Shown: positions 35,479-44,500 of the stretch, in pieces
Layout of the letters: each line of letters opens with the position of its first letter
How positions within the stretch are numbered: position 1 is the first letter of the stretch
From: Granulosicoccaceae sp. 1_MG-2023
GTDB taxonomy: Bacteria; Pseudomonadota; Gammaproteobacteria; Granulosicoccales; Granulosicoccaceae
Reading direction: 5' to 3'
DNA: 64,000 nt
Assembly (NCBI GenBank): GCA_030546905.1
Contig: JAUOPI010000001.1
Span: 124,001-188,000 of the forward strand
Position numbers and translations under genes: made by a program
The notes under the pieces: generated by a model
The model's database searches: none
Seen by the model: only the letters and a program-made list of their open reading frames with translations
What the model was told of the DNA's origin: nothing

Positions 35479-36066
35479 TCAGCTCAGACGCCGGGGGCGG
35501 GGTTTGCCTTGCTGCAATTGCATCCAGCGCGGCGCGCGTTCGCCGGCAAACAGGACAATCACCAGGCGGTCGATAATAACGGATACACTGCGCCAGCCCT
35601 GAACCTGAAAGACCGACAGAGCGGCCTGCTGGCCGGCGCTGAGGAAACGGCAATTACGCAGTTCGATATTGAGCAGAAGGTCCTGATTACGGCGGGTCGT
35701 CACCGGATGCGGGCGACTGAGGTAATCGAGCTTGCGGGTGATCGCGTGTAAAACGTCTTCGGTGGTGATCTCCACCACGGCATACTCATCGGACAGATCG
35801 GTCACCGAGCGCTCCAGCACATGCCGGCTGAGTTCGGCAATCGAGGCCCGTGGAGAATACTGGCCGCTGAGACGCAGTTCTTTGGCAATCAGCCGCGCGT
35901 CGCGGAAAATCACCTCGCCCGGTTCAGCTACCGAAGGCAGGATTTCATCGTCATTCACGCGCGGATCTATCGCCCGCAGGAATTCCGAACACAGATACAG
36001 CTTGCGGAAGATCCGCAGATGGCGTGATGCCGGGGAGGCAATTTTCCGCAGTTCGGTCAATGGCAT
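35479..36066 (-). CDS. Unrecognised protein upstream of the pilus operon
   Basis: 195 aa from the ATG at 36066 (MPLTELRK); a TTG at 36096 would add ten residues. There is no signal peptide or membrane helix. It is basic at both ends (final RKPRPRRLS-like tail), with a middle of alternating helix and strand and a hydrophobic segment VSVIIDRLVIVLFAG near the end. Codon use matches its neighbours. I recognise no family. It lies 163 bp upstream of fimT on the same strand and downstream of gor, so a link to pili is only positional. Confidence 0.6.
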   Translation of the reverse strand: MPLTELRKIASPASRHLRIFRKLYLCSEFLRAIDPRVNDDEILPSVAEPGEVIFRDARLIAKELRLSGQYSPRASIAELSRHVLERSVTDLSDEYAVVEITTEDVLHAITRKLDYLSRPHPVTTRRNQDLLLNIELRNCRFLSAGQQAALSVFQVQGWRSVSVIIDRLVIVLFAGERAPRWMQLQQGKPRPRRLS

Positions 36067-36120
36067 GGATGTGGTTCTGAAAAGCCGCTGAGACAAATTC
36101 AGCGGCAGTATGACACAGAC

Positions 36121-36147
36121 TGCGCCGGTTTCATCTGAACCGGCGCA
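36121..36147. terminator. Hairpin downstream of gor
   Basis: TGCGCCGGTT/AACCGGCGCA 10-bp stem with a 7-base loop, 20 bp past the gor stop. It has no U-run on the gor strand. A second 8-bp stem (GCCGCTGA/TCAGCGGC) lies at 36084-36106 near the start of the next gene. Confidence 0.5.
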
Positions 36148-36166
36148 GAATTTCCTGACCCGCAGC

Positions 36167-37516
36167 TCAGGTCATGGTGACCAGCTCTTCGGCGCTGCTC
36201 GGGTGAATTGCGATGGTGTCGTCAAAATCCTTTTTGGTCGCGCCCATGCGGATCGCCACAGCAAAGCCCTGCAGCATCTCGTCGGCACCCAGACCGATAA
36301 CGTGGCAACCGACCACGCGCTCTTCCTCACCCACGACAACCAGTTTCATGGCCGTCTGTGTCGGCTGATGACCGAACACATTGTACATAGGCGTGAAAGA
36401 CGAGGTGTAACAACGCACCTTCTGTCCCGCGTATTCCTGCAAGGCCTCAGGCTCTGTCAGGCCGACGGTGCCTATCGGCGGATGCGAGAAAACCACGGTC
36501 GGGATCGTTTCATAGTCGACATAGCGGTCCGGTTTGCCGCCGAACAGCCGGTCGGCCAGGCGTCGGCCGGCCGCGATCGCCACCGGCGTCAGCTGCGCCT
36601 TGCCGTTAACATCGCCGATAGCGTAGATACCGCTGACATTGGTGTCTTCCTTGTGATCGGTCGGGATATAACCGGCCTCATCATGGACAACCCCGGCCGC
36701 CGCCAGATTCAACGCCGCAGTCAACGGGCGCCGGCCAACGGCCCAGATCACACAATCAAAGCCGCTGAGGCGCTCGTCTTCGTAGGTCACGACATCAATT
36801 CCGTCAGCGGTCTTCTCCAGGGCTTTGACCTGGGTTTCGCTGACAATGTTGACGCCTTCGCGTTTCATCTCTTCGGTCAGGGTGGTGAAGAGGATAGGAT
36901 CAAAACCGCGCAGGAAATGCGTCTTGCGGATGATTTGCGTCACATCGCTGCCAAGTCCGGCCAACAGCCCGGCCAGTTCCACGGCGATATAACCGGCGCC
37001 GATAACCGCCACCTTCTTCGGCTGTTCGGTCAGCTCAAAAAAGCCGTCAGAGGTAATACCCAGCTCCGCGCCCGGCACTTCCGGCACGATCGGCTCACCG
37101 CCCGGGGCAATCACAATGTGATCGGCGGTATAGCTGCGGCCATCGACCTCAATCGACTTCTCGCCGTTAAAACGCGCCGTACCGGTCAGCACATCGACCT
37201 TGGGTTCGGCCAGATAGCTGTTGTACCAGTCGTTTATGCCCTGAATATAGCCCTCACGCTTTTCCACCAGTGTCGCCCAGTCAAAACCGCGTGTTTCCAC
37301 ATCAAAACCGTAGCCCGGCGCATCCTTCAGCCAATGCGCCATGGACGCGCCGTACCACATGACTTTCTTCGGTACACAGCCGCGGTTTACACAGGTGCCG
37401 CCGAGACGCCCGGATTCGACCACCGCAACACGTGCGCCGTAGCTGGCAGCGCGGTTGGCCACCGAGAGACCACCGCTACCGGCGCCGATTGCGATAAGGT
37501 CGTAATGTTCTGTCAT
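36167..37516 (-). CDS. gor: Glutathione-disulfide reductase
   Basis: 449 aa from the ATG at 37516 with AGGGAG upstream; the longer open frame crosses the ubiA promoter region. FAD site [18 protein letters not shown] near the N-terminus, redox pair [16 protein letters not shown](P) site [17 protein letters not shown], and the C-terminal [11 protein letters not shown] with the acid-base His. It reduces GSSG with NADPH and keeps the cytoplasmic thiol pool reduced. It is divergent from ubiA across 103 bp. Confidence 0.93.
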   Translation of the reverse strand: MTEHYDLIAIGAGSGGLSVANRAASYGARVAVVESGRLGGTCVNRGCVPKKVMWYGASMAHWLKDAPGYGFDVETRGFDWATLVEKREGYIQGINDWYNSYLAEPKVDVLTGTARFNGEKSIEVDGRSYTADHIVIAPGGEPIVPEVPGAELGITSDGFFELTEQPKKVAVIGAGYIAVELAGLLAGLGSDVTQIIRKTHFLRGFDPILFTTLTEEMKREGVNIVSETQVKALEKTADGIDVVTYEDERLSGFDCVIWAVGRRPLTAALNLAAAGVVHDEAGYIPTDHKEDTNVSGIYAIGDVNGKAQLTPVAIAAGRRLADRLFGGKPDRYVDYETIPTVVFSHPPIGTVGLTEPEALQEYAGQKVRCYTSSFTPMYNVFGHQPTQTAMKLVVVGEEERVVGCHVIGLGADEMLQGFAVAIRMGATKKDFDDTIAIHPSSAEELVTMT

Positions 37517-37557
37517 AGTATTCTCCCTGTAAGTCGGAATTCGGTAACCGCGCCTGA

Positions 37558-37588
37558 TTGGCGGCACTGTGGGCCGGTGGGTTAGAAT
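37558..37588 (+). promoter_or_regulatory. Candidate ubiA promoter
   Basis: TTGGCG at 37558-37563 and TAGAAT at 37583-37588 with a 19-bp spacer, about 30 bp before the GTG start of ubiA. The spacer is longer than ideal. Confidence 0.3.
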
Positions 37589-37619
37589 CCCCCTGCCTGT
37601 TTCGGTAACCGAGAAAATC

Positions 37620-38540
37620 GTGAGTAGTGTAAAGCCCGCCAGCCGGAAAACGAAAGCATCTGACATTAGCGTCATCGAACGTCTCGGACTCTATGCCAAA
37701 TTAGTCCGTATTGACCGCCCTATCGGCATCCTCCTGTTACTCTGGCCGACCTTGTGGGCCCTGTGGATTGCCGCCGGCGGGTTTCCGGGCTGGACCTTGT
37801 TGCTGGTCTTTGTGACCGGCACGGTGCTGACACGTTCCGCCGGATGCGCGGTCAATGACTTCGCCGACCGGCATATCGACCGCCATGTGGAACGCACCCG
37901 CGAACGGCCCCTGACCAGCGGCCTGATCTCATCGCGTGAAGCCTTGCTGGTGGCCGTGGTGCTGGCTCTGCTGGCCTTTCTGCTGCTGTTTTTCACCAAC
38001 GGCAAAACCATGCTGATGTCACTGGTGGCGGTAGTTCTGGCCGTTATCTACCCCTTCAGCAAGCGCTTTACCCATTTGCCGCAGGTATTTCTCGGCGCGG
38101 CCTTTTCCTGGGGCATCCCGATGGCTTACACCGCCGTCGGCGTGCCGCTGACGCGCACCACCTGGCTGCTGTTTATCGCCTCGGTGCTGTGGGCGCTGGT
38201 CTACGACACGCTCTACGCCATGGTTGACCGCGAGGACGATCTGAAAATCGGCGTCAAATCCACCGCGATACTGTTCGGCGACGCCGACGTCACCCTGGTC
38301 ACACTGATTCACATTATCGTCCTGCTGGCGCTGGTGCTGGCAGGCCATCAGGAAGGTTTCGGCATCTGGTATCACCTGGCTACCCTGTTCGGCGCCGGCT
38401 TTATCCTGCGTCAGTACCTGTTTGTCCGGCACCGCGACCGCCAGCGCTGTTTCCGCGGGTTTCTCGACAATAACTATTTCGGCCTGGCGATCTTTGCCGG
38501 CATCGTGGCCCATTATCTGCTGAGTACGCCGGTATCATGA
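37620..38540 (+). CDS. ubiA: 4-hydroxybenzoate polyprenyltransferase
   Basis: 306 aa from a GTG at 37620, preceded by GAGA. Eight to nine membrane helices. The two prenyl-diphosphate/Mg sites are present: [20 protein letters not shown] and [12 protein letters not shown]. It attaches the polyprenyl tail to 4-hydroxybenzoate in ubiquinone synthesis at the inner membrane. ubiC is not adjacent. The GTPase pair follows after 48 bp on the same strand, so read-through is possible. Confidence 0.93.
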   Translation: MSSVKPASRKTKASDISVIERLGLYAKLVRIDRPIGILLLLWPTLWALWIAAGGFPGWTLLLVFVTGTVLTRSAGCAVNDFADRHIDRHVERTRERPLTSGLISSREALLVAVVLALLAFLLLFFTNGKTMLMSLVAVVLAVIYPFSKRFTHLPQVFLGAAFSWGIPMAYTAVGVPLTRTTWLLFIASVLWALVYDTLYAMVDREDDLKIGVKSTAILFGDADVTLVTLIHIIVLLALVLAGHQEGFGIWYHLATLFGAGFILRQYLFVRHRDRQRCFRGFLDNNYFGLAIFAGIVAHYLLSTPVS

Positions 38541-38588
38541 TCGGCTACACTTGCCCACAATCTATGCACCGCCCGGTTTAAGGAATCC

Positions 38589-40361
38589 ATGCTCAATATA
38601 ATCCGTCAGCTCCGGCACCATCACGCCGGCCTTCTGGATCAACTTGACGATAAGGCCGGCGCACGTGAACCCCTGCGACGCGAGCTCTCGGCCCTGCGCC
38701 TGGCTGAAGCCTGTCTGCTCAAGGCCCGGCTTAACGAAGAACAGGCCGCCCACCCGACCCAGATCGCCGTCCTCGGCCCCACCCAGGCCGGCAAAAGCAC
38801 GCTGGTCAATCTGCTCACCGGCAGCAGCGCCGCCGGCGTCAGTGCCCTGGCCGGCTACACCGTACATGCCCATGCCTACTGCTTCGGCACGCCCTGCGAC
38901 GGTGCGCTCTGGGCCGAACGCCTGTTCAGCGACTACCGCGTGGTCAAGGGCGCGCAGACCGACCCGGACGACTACTACCAGATCGGCGTCAACAGCGTGT
39001 CCGGCGGGCTGCTCGATCCCCACGCGCCTTGCGTACTCTGGGATACCCCGGACTTCGATTCGGTACACGCACAGGGTTACCGCGGTGCGGTGTTGCGCAC
39101 GCTGGCGCTGGCCGATGTGCTGGTGCTGATCGTCAGCCGTGAAAAATACGCCGACCGTTCGGTCTGGGACCTGCTCGAACTGATCGCGCCACTGGGCAAA
39201 CCCATGCTGGTCTGCATCAACAAACTCGATGCCGCCTCCATGCAGGCCATCCCGGCATCCTTTCTCAAACGCTACAGGGAAGTGCCCGGCCAGCCGACAC
39301 CGCCACAGGTCATAGGCATGCCCTTTGTTCGGGGCCTCGACGCCAGCGCAGCGGCCCTGCCGCAGGAGGTTCAGACCGCTCTGGGCGAGGCGCTGAGCGG
39401 CTGTATTAAGGCGGTCGACCGGCAACAGCAGGTGGCCGGCAGCTACGCCCTGATGGAGCAGCACTGGCAGGCCTGGACCGCGCCGGTGACCGCACGTCAC
39501 GAAGCCGAGCGGCAATGGCAAACCCTGATTAACAGCACTCTCAGCGGCTCGCTGGACCAGTACCAACGCGACTATCTGGACAACCCGGACAACTACGACG
39601 CCTTCAAACGCACAGTGGCGCAACTGCTGTTGCTGCTGGAAATCCCCGGTGTGGCCTCGTCGCTGGCCCGCGCCAGGCAGGCCATTACCTGGCCGGCGCG
39701 CAAGCTCCTCAGCCTCGGCAAGCAGGCGGTCGGCGAGCCAAGCGAAGCACCGGACCCGCACAGCATGGAGCGCAGCGTACTGAATAACTGCGCGGCCAAT
39801 GCCCTGACCACACTGCTGCAGCAGATCGAGCAGAAGGAGCAGGCCGGATCAGAATTACAAGCCTGGTGGCATGCCCTGGGCCGCACCGTGCTCGAGCAAC
39901 GTCAGGCGCTGCTGCGCGATTTTGAAAACGCCGCCTCGCAGTACCAGCAGAACTTCGAATCGGAAATCAACACTGCTGCCGATAATCTCTATGAGCAGCT
40001 GCGTCAGCAGCCGGCCAAACTCAACACCCTGCGCGGCGCGCGCGTGGCAGCCGACGCGGCCGCCGTCGGGCTGGCACTGAAGACCGGCGGTATCGGCATG
40101 AGTGACTTTGTTCTCGCCCCGGCGCTGGTGTCCGTCACCTCGCTGCTGACCGAAGGCGCACTCGGGCGTTACGTAGATCGTGTCAAGGCACGGCTGCGCA
40201 CCCGTCAACGCGATGCGGTCGAGCATAAACTGCTCCGCGGCTACCTTGCCGCAGCGCTGGCCAAACTGGCTGAAGACGCCGTACCGCAGGCCGATGCCAC
40301 ACTCGACGAAGCCACCCTGCAGGCCGCCGCGCAACAACTGAGGGCCGGTCATGCTGGATAA
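38589..40361 (+). CDS. Dynamin-like GTPase, first of an overlapping pair
   Basis: 590 aa. G1 is GPTQAGKS at 63-70, G3 DTPDFDS at 152-158 and G4 NKLD at 211-214, so the GTPase domain looks complete. The long C-terminal part is helical and coiled-coil-like, with a hydrophobic stretch at about 492-523 that may touch or enter the membrane, then a basic amphipathic tail. The domain order (GTPase, helical stalk, hydrophobic tip, stalk) resembles bacterial dynamin-like proteins. The stop overlaps the start of a second GTPase gene by 11 bp. The family has no function I can name. Confidence 0.75.
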   Translation: MLNIIRQLRHHHAGLLDQLDDKAGAREPLRRELSALRLAEACLLKARLNEEQAAHPTQIAVLGPTQAGKSTLVNLLTGSSAAGVSALAGYTVHAHAYCFGTPCDGALWAERLFSDYRVVKGAQTDPDDYYQIGVNSVSGGLLDPHAPCVLWDTPDFDSVHAQGYRGAVLRTLALADVLVLIVSREKYADRSVWDLLELIAPLGKPMLVCINKLDAASMQAIPASFLKRYREVPGQPTPPQVIGMPFVRGLDASAAALPQEVQTALGEALSGCIKAVDRQQQVAGSYALMEQHWQAWTAPVTARHEAERQWQTLINSTLSGSLDQYQRDYLDNPDNYDAFKRTVAQLLLLLEIPGVASSLARARQAITWPARKLLSLGKQAVGEPSEAPDPHSMERSVLNNCAANALTTLLQQIEQKEQAGSELQAWWHALGRTVLEQRQALLRDFENAASQYQQNFESEINTAADNLYEQLRQQPAKLNTLRGARVAADAAAVGLALKTGGIGMSDFVLAPALVSVTSLLTEGALGRYVDRVKARLRTRQRDAVEHKLLRGYLAAALAKLAEDAVPQADATLDEATLQAAAQQLRAGHAG

Positions 40362-42021
40362 TCTGCTTCCCGAATTACAAGCCGGTGTGGCGGACTGGGC
40401 CAACGATCTGCATGACAAACACTGGATCGACGAAACCACGCTGAACGAGCTGACCCGCGTTGATACGCGCTCGGCAGCCGGACTTTTCGGTCAGGAAGAA
40501 CGCCCTCTGGTGGTCGGCTTTTTCGGCGGTACCGGCGTCGGCAAGAGTTCCCTGCTGAACCGCCTTGCCGGTCAGGCCATCGCCCGTACCGGCGTCGAGC
40601 GCCCAACCTCGCGCGAAGTCACCGTCTATCTGCATCACGATCTACCGATCGCCCACCTGCCGGACGCCTTCCCCACCGACAAGGTCAAGCTGGCCCTGCA
40701 CAAAAGCGAAGCCAACCGCCATGTGCTGTGGGTTGATATGCCGGACTTCGACAGTGCCGAACAAGCCAACCGCGATATGGTGCTGGCCTGGCTGCCCTAT
40801 ATCGATGTGCTGATGTACGTGGTCAACCCCGAGCGTTACAAGGATGATCAGGGTTGGCGTATGTTGCTCGAATTCGGTCACCAACACGCCTGGTTGTTTG
40901 TGATTAACCACTGGGACCGTGGTGTCGAAGAACAACGCGATGATTTCCGCAATTTGCTATCCGGCGCCGGCCTGGCCAATCCGGTGATTTTCCGCACCGA
41001 CTGCAATCCCGACCGCGAACAGGCCGTTGACGACGATTTTGCCTTGTTACAACGCACCATCCAGGAACTGGCCGACGACAATATCATCCGTCATCTTGAA
41101 GAACGCGGCGTCCGGCAAAAAATCGAAGAACTACAAGCCCGAACCCGGTCAGTGGTCGCAACACTGGGCAATGAGCAGGACATAGACGCCATTGCCGGAG
41201 AATGGGACAAGCTCTGGCAAACCGCGTCGGCGAAAATCGAAACCTCGCAATCATGGAAGATCAACGAGATCGCCGCGCAATTTACCTCCAAAGAAACCCG
41301 CTGGTTCCGCTCCGCGATTAAGGCCCTGCGAGGTCAGGAACAGGAGTCCGGCGACACGCCCGGCCCGGATATGCAAGCCGGGGCCGAGGCACTGTGGACA
41401 CCGGCAGTGTGTCAGCTGGTCGACGGCAGCATCGACGAACTGCTGCAACGTGCGCGTTACCGGGATATGGCCAGCGGTCCCTTAAAACACCTGCTGGCAC
41501 CGCTCAAAGCGCAACACCGTGAGCTGTTCGAACAGTGTTATCACAGTGAAATGCAGAAAGCCCTGGCGCAACCGGGTAAGCATTGGCAACGCCTGCTCAA
41601 CCGGGTTCTCGGCTGGCTGACAACACTGCTGCCGATACTCGCCTTGCTGTGGATCGGTTACAAAGTGGTGGTCGGTTTCTATCTCGGTAACGAATCAGGC
41701 GGCGATTATCTCGGTTTCAACTTTGCCATCCACAGCCTGTTACTGCTGGGCGTATCCTGGCTGGTGCCCTGGTTTATCTACCAGAAATCCAAACCCTCGC
41801 TGCAGGAAGCGGCCGTGCAAGGTATGCGTAATGCAAGTCATGTCACCTTACGCAGATTCAGTGTGATGGCCCACGAAGCGCTGGAAATTCTGCGTCAGCG
41901 GCGCGCCGAAGCGCTGGCCGGCAGTGAATCCCTGTTTGCCGTGCAACTGCAGCCCGGCCAGCTTGCCGACAAAGACAAAGCACGCATTCTCGCCCGCCTG
42001 CTGACACAGAAAGTCGCCTGA
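40351..42021 (+). CDS. Membrane-anchored dynamin-like GTPase, second of the pair
   Basis: 556 aa. G1 is GGTGVGKS at 59-66, a likely G2 Thr lies in RPTSREVT, G3 is DMPDFD at 129-134, and G4 is NHWD at 186-189, where the usual Lys of NKxD is His. A helical middle leads to two membrane helices at about 419-443 and 455-479, with the tail returning to the cytoplasm. It begins inside the first GTPase gene, so equal synthesis and a heteromer are likely. Bacterial dynamin-like proteins often occur as such pairs; membrane remodelling or stress repair is the general inference. Confidence 0.75.
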   Translation: MLDNLLPELQAGVADWANDLHDKHWIDETTLNELTRVDTRSAAGLFGQEERPLVVGFFGGTGVGKSSLLNRLAGQAIARTGVERPTSREVTVYLHHDLPIAHLPDAFPTDKVKLALHKSEANRHVLWVDMPDFDSAEQANRDMVLAWLPYIDVLMYVVNPERYKDDQGWRMLLEFGHQHAWLFVINHWDRGVEEQRDDFRNLLSGAGLANPVIFRTDCNPDREQAVDDDFALLQRTIQELADDNIIRHLEERGVRQKIEELQARTRSVVATLGNEQDIDAIAGEWDKLWQTASAKIETSQSWKINEIAAQFTSKETRWFRSAIKALRGQEQESGDTPGPDMQAGAEALWTPAVCQLVDGSIDELLQRARYRDMASGPLKHLLAPLKAQHRELFEQCYHSEMQKALAQPGKHWQRLLNRVLGWLTTLLPILALLWIGYKVVVGFYLGNESGGDYLGFNFAIHSLLLLGVSWLVPWFIYQKSKPSLQEAAVQGMRNASHVTLRRFSVMAHEALEILRQRRAEALAGSESLFAVQLQPGQLADKDKARILARLLTQKVA

Positions 42022-42034
42022 GGCGGGCCTGAGC

Positions 42035-42760
42035 TCAGGCTCTCGCCGCAACCCAGATATCAACCCGCTGTACGCCCGCCCGCTTCAGGGCGCGGCTGAT
42101 TTCCCTGACCGTACTGCCGGTGGTCATCACATCATCGACCAGAGCCAGATGTGCATAAGCGCCGGCCCGCGCCTCTACCCTGAACGCATTGCGGATATTC
42201 CTGTGGCGCTCGCGTTGACTGAGCTGCGATTGCGGCACGGTTTCGCGGACCCGCCGCACCAGTGTCAGGTCAAGCGGCGGTCCCTTCAAGGCTGCCGAAC
42301 AAACCGCCGCGATTTCCGCCGACTGATTAAAGCCGCGACTGAGCAAACGAGCCCGCCCCAGCGGCACAGGCACCAGCGCCTGCGGCAAAACCACACCGCG
42401 TGCCCTGATCTCATCGGCCATCAGCTCGCCCAACAAACGTGCATAAACAGTGTTTCCGCCGAACTTCAGTTCGCGTACAAAATAGTCTGCCGGCAGGCAG
42501 TAGCGGAAACAGGCAAAGGTCGCGCTGAAAGGAGGCGGATCGCGCAGACAGGCACCGCAGACAACACGCGTATCTGTCGCCAGTGGCCGGCCGCAAACAG
42601 TACAAGCCTGACGGTTTTCTGACAGCATGCCGCGGCACACCGGGCACAAATCAAGGTGGGTATGGCTTGCACTATCGCAGAGCAAACAATAGTGCGGGAA
42701 GCTTTGAGCAACAATATTTTGACACTTGCCCAAGAGACGTGACAATTGTGAGAGAATCAT
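42035..42760 (-). CDS. comF: ComF family phosphoribosyltransferase-like protein
   Basis: 241 aa. N-terminal zinc cluster of CxxC pairs (CLLC, CPVC, CTVC, CGAC, residues about 25-70), then a type I PRTase domain with the PRPP loop LALVDDVMTTGST and LVPVPLGRARLLSRGFNQ. ComF/GntX proteins act in DNA uptake for transformation or in reuse of DNA-derived carbon. With a minor-pilin operon nearby, competence is possible. It converges on the GTPase gene with a 13-bp gap. Confidence 0.88.
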   Translation of the reverse strand: MILSQLSRLLGKCQNIVAQSFPHYCLLCDSASHTHLDLCPVCRGMLSENRQACTVCGRPLATDTRVVCGACLRDPPPFSATFACFRYCLPADYFVRELKFGGNTVYARLLGELMADEIRARGVVLPQALVPVPLGRARLLSRGFNQSAEIAAVCSAALKGPPLDLTLVRRVRETVPQSQLSQRERHRNIRNAFRVEARAGAYAHLALVDDVMTTGSTVREISRALKRAGVQRVDIWVAARA

Positions 42761-42947
42761 CTATACAGCTTCCATAACAGGTTATTCTCAAAGAAAAATC
42801 TGTCCGGAAACACATGCAATCCGCACGGAGTCGGTAACGCGGGCTTAGTTGTTCGGCCCCCGAAGCCCACGTTCGGTCAGATCTGACAGCACACAGACGA
42901 GCGCTTATATTTCAAGCCCGTCCCCCGGAAAAATAACGGAGTTCAGT

Positions 42948-43625
42948 ATGCAAAAACGTCTTCTTACCGCTGCGGTATCAGCGGCCTTCCTCGGTGGTTG
43001 CGGCACCTTATCCACAGACAGCATCAACCAGCCGGTCGAAGGAGACATTCCGGCCACTGCGGGCTATCTGGCCGACGGCAATGGCAACGTGGTTAAATCC
43101 GGCACCGGCGGCTGCGTACACAGCGGCACCTTCGGCGACGACAACATGATTAATGTCTGCGAAGGCATCGCCGAAGAAACACCCGAGCCGGTTGTCGAAA
43201 AAGCACCGCCGGTGATGACCAAACCGGTACCCGCTCCGGAAGTGAAGAAACAGCCGATTGTCGAGACTGTGGTACTCAACAGCCGCGCCCTGTTCGCCAC
43301 TGACGCTGACGCCCTGTCGGCCAAAGGTGATCAGGCCATGCGTAATCTGATTGCCAAGCTCGGTGACTACTCGTCTATCGAGAAAGTCGAAATTATCGGC
43401 CACACCGATTCGCGCGGTGCAGAAAGCTATAACCAGGCGCTTTCCGAGCGTCGTGCTGAGACCATCCGCAACTACCTGGCCGGCTCTTATGCCGACGCCG
43501 ACATCACAGCGATGGGTATGGGCGAAAGCCAGCCGGTGGCCAGCAACGATACTGCCGAAGGCCGTCAGCAAAACCGTCGCGTGGAAATCCGCGTCACAGC
43601 CAAAATGGTCAAACCGGCACCCTGA
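42948..43625 (+). CDS. OmpA-family peptidoglycan-binding lipoprotein
   Basis: 225 aa from the ATG at 42948 with CGGAG upstream. Lipobox LGGC with Cys18. Pro-rich linker at about 80-105 (PEPVVEKAPPVMTKPVPAPE). The OmpA C-terminal domain follows: ALFATDADALSAKG, VEIIGHTDSRGAESYNQALSERRA and EGRQQNRRVEI, with the Asp and Arg that hold diaminopimelate. It would anchor the outer membrane to the cell wall. The N-terminal 100 residues have no clear domain. It stands alone, convergent with radC. Confidence 0.87.
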   Translation: MQKRLLTAAVSAAFLGGCGTLSTDSINQPVEGDIPATAGYLADGNGNVVKSGTGGCVHSGTFGDDNMINVCEGIAEETPEPVVEKAPPVMTKPVPAPEVKKQPIVETVVLNSRALFATDADALSAKGDQAMRNLIAKLGDYSSIEKVEIIGHTDSRGAESYNQALSERRAETIRNYLAGSYADADITAMGMGESQPVASNDTAEGRQQNRRVEIRVTAKMVKPAP

Positions 43626-43663
43626 GCCGTCTGACCGCGCGGATGCCAGGGACGGCGTCCGCA

Positions 43664-44338
43664 TCACATCAGACCCCGCTCGGCAAATGAGACCGGGGTC
43701 CCTTCACCGACGACCAGATGATCCAGCACCCTGACATCGATCAGGGCCAGCGCCTGCTTGAGTTTTTCGGTCAGCGCAATATCGGCATCACTGGGATCGG
43801 CCACGCCTGAAGGATGATTATGGGCAAAGATCACCGCTGCCGCATTGGCCTGCAAACAGGCTTTGACCACTTCCCGGGGATAGACACTGGCCGACGTCAG
43901 GGTACCGCGGAACATCTCGCGGAACTCGATCACCCGGTGTTTATTGTCCAGAAACAGACAGACGAATTCTTCGTGTTCGAGGTGGCGCAGTTTCAGCGAT
44001 ACAAAACGGCGCACACAGTCAGGCGAGGTCAGCACATCGCGTTCGGCAGACTCGGCCAGCAGGGCGCGCCGGCAGATCTCCAGCACCGCACGCAACTGCA
44101 CGAATTTCACCGGACCCAGCCCCGGGATGCTGCAAAAGGCCTTGTGGTCGGCGGCCAGCAAACCGGCCAAATCACCGAAGTGTGCGAGCAGATCCCGCGA
44201 CAGCTCCATCACCGGCTTGCCGCGTGTACCGCGCCCGAGGAATGCGGCAATCAGCTCAGTATCGCTGAGGACATGTTCGCCGCGCGTCAGCAGCTTTTCA
44301 CGGGGCCGCTCCTGCGCAGGCCAGCGTGTGAGTGTCAT
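43664..44338 (-). CDS. radC: RadC-like JAB-domain protein
   Basis: 224 aa starting MTLTRWPAQERPREKLL. N-terminal helix-hairpin-helix (IPGLGPVKFVQLRAV), then the JAB/MPN metal site HNHPSGVADPSDAD. The frame stays open far upstream through coaBC and dut, but the family N-terminus begins here. Its function is not firmly known, and its DNA-repair role has been disputed. It is divergent from coaBC, as in pseudomonads. Confidence 0.9.
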   Translation of the reverse strand: MTLTRWPAQERPREKLLTRGEHVLSDTELIAAFLGRGTRGKPVMELSRDLLAHFGDLAGLLAADHKAFCSIPGLGPVKFVQLRAVLEICRRALLAESAERDVLTSPDCVRRFVSLKLRHLEHEEFVCLFLDNKHRVIEFREMFRGTLTSASVYPREVVKACLQANAAAVIFAHNHPSGVADPSDADIALTEKLKQALALIDVRVLDHLVVGEGTPVSFAERGLM

Positions 44339-44500
44339 GTGATTCTTCTTCCCTGAAAAATATGACCGCTTCAGCTTATCGCAGAATAATGATGCTGCGC
44401 ACAGAATCGTGATTTTTGTTAAAGCGTTCACAAAATCGCGCCAGCCACGCATTTCTGCAAAAAATTCCGGCCACCGGACGAACTTGTTACACTTCAGCTC

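Noticed and set aside
36110-37585. 491-codon frame antisense to gor
   Set aside because: Fully covers glutathione reductase in the opposite strand and has no recognisable domain or ribosome binding site.
38589-42021. Toxin-associated LeoABC-type or phage-defence dynamins
   Set aside because: No neighbouring defence or toxin genes; location between ubiA and comF in core genome argues against a defence island, so only a general dynamin-like call is kept.
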